The position numbers and the translations under genes are program-made. 64,000 nt of DNA from Butyriboletus loyo (Eukaryota; Basidiomycota; Agaricomycetes; Boletales; Boletaceae), in contig JBBPSI010000067.1 in the NCBI GenBank assembly GCA_038093515.1, positions 56,057 through 120,056 of the forward strand, written 5' to 3'. Position 1 is the first letter of the stretch, and every line of letters begins with the position of its first letter. Shown in pieces: positions 59,425 through 64,000 of this stretch. The notes beneath the pieces are model-generated. The model worked only from the letters and a program-made list of their open reading frames with translations, ran no database searches and was not told the origin of the DNA.

Positions 59425-60977
59425 TTACGAGTTTATGGGCGTCTTGAATCCTCCCAGGATCTGGTTTTGTATCACCGTTAGCAACGCATACAATGTCTCG
59501 ATGCGCTAGCCGGGGCATCAATCCATCTGATATTCCAGAGCGTACGCCAGTTGAAACCTACCGGAATTGGAACGTTCCTCTCACGTGCCATCCTTACGAC
59601 CTCGCCGAAAATAACCTCGACCTCGATCGGACTCGCATTTCTATAGTCAAGGAGCATGCTAGGAAGCTGGTTTGCATCAGGACCGGTGTGCAGAGCAGTC
59701 GTCCTCGAAATTGTTTCCGAAGCTAAGCGGGACGGAAGACCGCCCTCCTCGTCTGGCCAGCCCATCGCGCGACCTTATCGGAGGACATCAGAACGTAAGC
59801 ATAAAAAGCCACGATCACCTCTAAACTGACCTAATGCAACCATCTCCTCCAAGATCGATTGCAGCACCGGTAGCGTTTCCTCCCGCACAAACCGCTCCGT
59901 GACCGGTGCTACATATGGTGTATACGTGTGCACCTGCCCTTCATCTGCACCGCCTGGTGGCGGTGGGGGCGGTCGGAACATCGCCGTCAGAGGTGAGTTC
60001 GTAAGTGTCGAAAAGGACGAGAAAGCGATATTCCAGAACGTCTTGGCGAACTTGTGGCGTTGAATTTCGGGCACGATAGTCAACTCGGTACCCCCTGCTT
60101 CTAAAATACTGCCGAAATCACGCAAAATCGCAGACTCCTCTTCCGTGTTAGCGGTTGTCAGATGATCCCCGTGTCTGTACATCCCGAGTACCACTCTATC
60201 CTATTAGAACAAGACCGAGTGGGTGAATCGAGCGAAACTGAATGAATACGATTCAGAAATCAGGAGAAGATACTTACAAAGTGGCTGTGCAATACTTGGT
60301 TCTTCCCCACAAGGTTTGTTGCGATCCATACGACTGTGCTTATAATCCTGGGATTTCCCTGGGAAAGAGTCTTTATGGAATCGTACAAGGCCCGTTCGAC
60401 ACCGAGGCCATTCTGCAATAGCACGTATGTCGGCTGGGTATGCTTATCGGTGAAAGGTGACGACAAAAGTGCATCAAGCACAGACGGTGTCTCTGTGATT
60501 TCTGGTACCGCTTTCGTGGTGAGCACAACATAAGAGTATTGTCTATCCGCAGCCTCCGCGACTGACTTGACCACTGCCAAGCGCGTGGTATTGAGGATGA
60601 GCTGAATGTATCGACACAGATGGATAGGATGGCGTACATCGATCTGGTCGCCAAGCGCGGATGTTGCCATATTTCTTACTTTGGATATTCATCCCGTGTT
60701 CTGGTCAAGTCACCAAATAATATCGCCCCATCAGAGACAATGACCTACTATTCCATCAAACTGGTCATCGAGCTCGACTCACCTTGAACAGCATCATAGT
60801 TGCCCCTGGCGACAACGGTCACACGTGCTAGACCGCTACGTGTGAGGATGTGAGAGTCTAGCCCGATACCAAGGAGTAAGCCAACTGGGGTGTGGTTGGA
60901 GTTGGAAGTTGATTCGTACAGATAGAACCCACCGCACCAAATCCTACGACGAGAACATCCTTGACGGCTGTGGACAT
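59425..60977 (-). CDS. PAN5: 2-dehydropantoate 2-reductase (ketopantoate reductase)
   Basis: NADPH-dependent step of pantothenate and coenzyme A synthesis. Start 60977: MSTAVKDVLVVGFGAVGSI contains the GxGxxG dinucleotide motif; a short intron then joins to GLLLGIGLDSHILTRSGLAR and VTVVARGNYDAV. Further: YSYVVLTTKAVPEI, YVLLQNGLGVERALYD, ISTVVWIATNLVGKN, FWNIAFSSFSTLTNSPLTAM (Lys-containing reductase segment HKFAKTFWN precedes it), PSMLLDYRNASPIEVEVIFG (catalytic Lys of bacterial PanE is replaced by the eukaryotic pattern), MARERNVPIP then, after a 56-nt intron, RIETLYALLTVIQNQI and the stop at 59425-59427. A Pro/Gly stretch (MFRPPPPPPGGADEGQ) is an insertion. The symbol is given by analogy with yeast. 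Confidence 0.85.
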
Positions 60978-61342
60978 GGCTGCGGCGGTGGTGATTACTA
61001 CGCGGGTATGGAGATCCGCAACAAGCTAGCGCTCATGATGGGTTCCCAGGTTTTTGAGAGAAACGGAATAGAACAGCCACGCTTAGAATACATCGATGTT
61101 GGATATCAAACGGTACGCTGGCATTTCAAATGTAGTACTTGCTACTTCCTGACTACTAATAATGAGTTTTCTACTGGTTACATCCCCGCCTCGCGGTCTT
61201 GATTACACCAGTGTATTCCAGTCTAAAATAGTCAATATCAAGTTCTATAGATGAAAACTGAGCTAGTAATTTTCTATTTTGGATGTTTTCATATCTTGCA
61301 ACCAAGTTCTGTTGTGTGGATCCTGGAAGTAACCCTCTGGGA
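60978..61342. other. Promoter side of ketopantoate reductase
   Basis: About 365 bp between the reductase start and the hairpin. No coding signal was recognised; it should contain the reductase promoter. Confidence 0.4.
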
Positions 61343-61652
61343 GACTGACCAATCATGTCAAATATGTAGATCTAGTATATAAACTAGATAGCGGACTCTC
61401 AATATGATAATGCGTATTGCGCCCAAACTCTCATCTAAGCGCGTTCACAATCGTCTCACGCTATCTAGCCCTTGAGACATCACTACCATAACGAATATAA
61501 CGAATATGGTAGTGATGTCTCAAGGGCTAGATAGCGTGAGACGATTGTGAACGCGCTTAGATGAGAGTTTGGGCGCAATACGCATTATCATATTGAGAGT
61601 CCGCTATCTAGTTTATATACTAGATCTACATATTTGACATGATTGGTCAGTC
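61343..61652. repeat. Perfect long inverted repeat (148-bp arms, 14-nt loop)
   Basis: 61343-61490 and 61505-61652 are exact reverse complements over all 148 positions, checked base by base. The 14-nt loop (61491-61504) and its flank form a 9-bp direct repeat (ATAACGAAT twice). The match stops abruptly outside: GGGA to the left, GGGTATTC to the right. It has no coding capacity. Transcription of either strand gives a stem of 148 bp. Candidates: small-RNA precursor (hairpin RNA locus), foldback transposable element, or a sequencing/amplification foldback artefact. Perfect identity means recent origin, gene conversion or an artefact. Confidence 0.97.
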
Positions 61653-63276
61653 GGGTATTCGGCCTGTCGACTTGTTACCACGTGACCGTATAGGCTTCAA
61701 CAAACCCTCACTGGGATCAACAAGCTGTAGCCTATTGCAAGCAACACTGGCCTCTTTGTAATGTTTCCTGTGACCGAGGATGTAAATATTCACATTCATT
61801 TAAAAAAAATCCATCTGCTCTTCAAGTTCATAGCATCCGGGCCTGTGATAAAATATAGCAACTCCAGTCACTTGAGTCACACTGTGAGAAACAAAACCGG
61901 GTGAAATTCACCTTTACATATCACCCAGATTGAAGCCCACCGCAGGGGGGGTGAACATCACTAGTTACAGCTGAGCGCTGAGCGCTGAGCAAAAGCGGTC
62001 CACAAATTAAGGCAGTCACTATAACCGCTTTTATTGCCGCCGCTTGTCGTTCTCATCGCACTATGTCTTGTCTTGTCCTATCTCCAATATCTGTCTCTGC
62101 TGACTCTGAACATCTCTACCAACTCCAGAGGTCCAGGGTTGGTATGGGAAACTTATCAGAGAAGGTTCTTCCACACTTGTATGTCCTGGACATCACATGC
62201 CCATTAGATCTGTTCCTGTCTTGAACTCTCCTGTACCTGGATTGCATTTAGCTGTGCTGAAGTTATCTTATCTTCATCCATGCATTTAACGTGCCTTGGC
62301 CATTTCTGTGGCAGTGGCATGACCCATAGAATCTGGCAATGATTAAGCTTACTACGGACTTTAGCGCTTCAGCCCTGTACCTCGTTTCTAGGTTTAGGGT
62401 CGTGCTGAAGTTATCTTCCGGAGTCCATGCATCACCTTAGGCAGTGGCTTGACACCTTAGCTTAATCATTCCCTGTACCTCATTTCTAGGGTCCGCCATG
62501 CTGTCGCCCGAGTTTGACCACTGCACATTATATGGCTAAATGATTCGTGCGAGCGCTGAGGCACTCGTCTAAACCTCGGCCCTAGCATGGCTACTCTTCA
62601 ACTTTGCCATTCACTATCTCATCTCTGAAGAGGTAAGCAAGCTTATATCCAACACTGCAAATTCGTCTGCCTGATATATGTCACAAGTTGGACGAGAACT
62701 GAAATGCGTATGTCAATTATCGGCTGACGTGGGCATATAGCTACCGATTCGATCCGACAACATAAATTTGCCCCGCCCGATATACATAACGAGTATCTAC
62801 GGAACAGCCCTACCGAACCTGTGTTTTGGTCGGTTTCAGTTCTCACCTGCGCCCCTGCTGTTCTGATGAATCCACAATGGTCCCGAGCGAAGTGCCTCGG
62901 AGAGGAACAGATGCCGAGGGACCCCACCACATGCCAGCGACCGATCATCGCGAGACCACCAAAACTGATTGAGGTCCGACCTGAGGCCAGAACAATACAC
63001 AAAGGGGTTTGAGATCTATTATTCCCCACACAATCAGGATTGCATTACCATACGTATGCAGCGCAGGGTCTGCATAAAGTCGAGAAACCGTAGACTGTCG
63101 TGTATAATCGTATTTTATCGTCGCACAGAATGAGAAATTCACAGGAACAAGTATAGAGCACTCTTGAAGAGGGTAAAGCGCAGATTAGATGTGTTATGTA
63201 GGGCAAGAGGGGATTGCATCAGGGAAAAAAGTACAACTCACAGGAAAGCCACGAGGTTGACAAGCATGTGCTCTGG
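61653..63276. other. Gene-poor interval with short repeats
   Basis: About 1.6 kb between the hairpin and the transporter 3' end. Contains CTGAGCGCTGAGCGCTGAGC (61971-61990) and an imperfect direct repeat at 62254-62490. Frames at 62643-63029 (-) and 62821-63012 (+) overlap each other and show no domain. No gene is supported. Confidence 0.45.
62254..62490. repeat. Imperfect tandem duplication, unit ~145 bp
   Basis: Unit 1 begins at 62254 and unit 2 at 62402, both with GTGCTGAAGTTATCTT. They share, in order, TCCATGCAT, GGCAGTGGC(A/T)TGAC, AATCATT/AATGATT-like A/T stretches, CCCTGTACCTC(G/A)TTTCTAGG. Unit 2 is shorter by internal deletion. Confidence 0.6.
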
Positions 63277-64000
63277 TCACCGTGCTCGCGCCCTCTTTTC
63301 TCTATATTCCACACAAGCGTACCAAGCACCGCCTGCCAGTGTAAGGAAGATGCCCAATGCGTTTATCTCCGATATAGACAAATCAAAAATGATGACCGCA
63401 AGAATGATGGATAAAACCTGCTTTACGTTTGCTATCCGTGACATCAGCATGGTATCAGTCAATTCATCGCCCGTCGTCATCTTCAACCCGCTCGAGGGTT
63501 CAAGAAACTCGGGGAAAGAGAGAACGTACCTGCGACGGTCATGCTCAGCGGACCAGCTTTCTTGTTTGCCGTAAAGCTAACGATATTAAGACCAAATGCA
63601 ATTGCTCCATTGAGACCCAAAGAAATCGCCATCCAGGGCGTCAACTCATGGGTGCTCCAATGCCGTACTTGCTCCAGTTCCCCTGTCATGTATGATAATA
63701 TCACACACTGAATGAATGCCAACGGGGCCATGCGTGTCAAGAGGTCAAGGGGGTGTAACTGAAGGCGGGGTGGAACCAGGTAACGGAATCTTGGTGAACC
63801 TTGAGAAGATGGCGATGACTGAAGAATACTCGTATAGATCGTTTTGATGGCAGCTAGGACGGTTCCCAACAGTGTCAAGAGGAATCCAGAAGTAGTGAAA
63901 GAATAGTCGCCATATGTCCTATTATAAATCACCATGTTGTCGGGTCAGATCTCCATTCCAACGAGCGGCTATCAATAACGTACGCGAAACCCACGCCAGC
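63277..64000 (-). CDS. TPT/SLC35-type nucleotide-sugar or triose-phosphate transporter (5' partial)
   Basis: Only the C-terminal half lies in the window; the start is beyond 64000. Membrane segments in order: AGVGFATYGDYSFTTSGFLL then TLLGTVLAAIKTIYTS (joined across a short intron near 63927-63983), LTRMAPLAFIQCVILSYMTG, TPWMAISLGLNGAIAFGLNI and the family signature VSFTANKKAGPLSMTVAG, then after an intron NVKQVLSIILAVIIFDLSIS and NALGIFLTLAGGAWYACVEY. The short basic tail EKRARAR* is typical of the Golgi/ER family members. The substrate cannot be read from sequence; a link to the GDP-fucose genes is possible but unproven. Confidence 0.82.

Overview
The window reads as nuclear DNA of a filamentous basidiomycete, most likely an Agaricomycete. 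Protein-coding genes are cut by many short introns of about 48-60 nt with GT-AG (occasionally GC-AG) borders, genes lie on both strands with short gaps, and the encoded set is fungal (SDS3, RTF1, NoxB, retromer VPS26, LDB17/SPIN90, SLD3, Argonaute, fungal alpha-kinase). All functional names come from reading translated sequence and recalling family signatures; no database search was run. Splice borders are given where I could check them by phase.

Layout. 1-16.4 kb is dense housekeeping sequence: SDS3-like Rpd3L subunit (+, cut by the left edge), RTF1 (-), amidase (+), SOF1/DCAF13 (-), an unnamed multi-pass membrane protein (+), VPS26 (-), and a Nudix/DUF4743 hydrolase (-). 16.4-18.7 kb is gene-poor with decayed coding scraps. 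18.7-26.1 kb holds NADPH oxidase NoxB (+), an orphan protein with a zinc-knuckle-like N-terminus (-) and a histidine acid phosphatase (-). 26.1-29.0 kb is gene-poor. 29.0-33.1 kb holds a CCC1/VIT1 iron/manganese transporter (+) and LDB17/SPIN90 (+). 33.1-38.7 kb is a 5.6-kb gene-poor block with diverged duplicated segments and a foldback/MITE-like element. 38.7-54.6 kb is dense again: SLD3 (-), FAD synthase (-), an alpha-kinase pseudogene (-), GDP-L-fucose synthase (+), GDP-mannose 4,6-dehydratase (-), tRNA-Arg(CCT) (-), biotin protein ligase (+), RNA polymerase III subunit RPC34 (-), a small membrane protein (+) and a calcineurin-like phosphoesterase (+). 55.4-61.0 kb holds Argonaute (-) and ketopantoate reductase (-). 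61.3-61.65 kb is a perfect inverted repeat with 148-bp arms, followed by gene-poor sequence and the 3' part of a TPT/SLC35-type transporter (-) that runs off the right edge.

How genes work together. GMD and GDP-L-fucose synthase are the two consecutive steps from GDP-mannose to GDP-L-fucose and sit tail to tail, 353 bp apart. SDS3 and RTF1 are chromatin/transcription regulators with converging 3' ends. NoxB, FAD synthase and the iron transporter belong to redox/cofactor physiology, but nothing here shows that they are co-regulated. The most unusual structure is the perfect 148-bp-arm hairpin about 2.7 kb upstream of the start of an Argonaute gene whose catalytic motifs look intact; its transcript would be an ideal dsRNA substrate. 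The link is an inference from position only.
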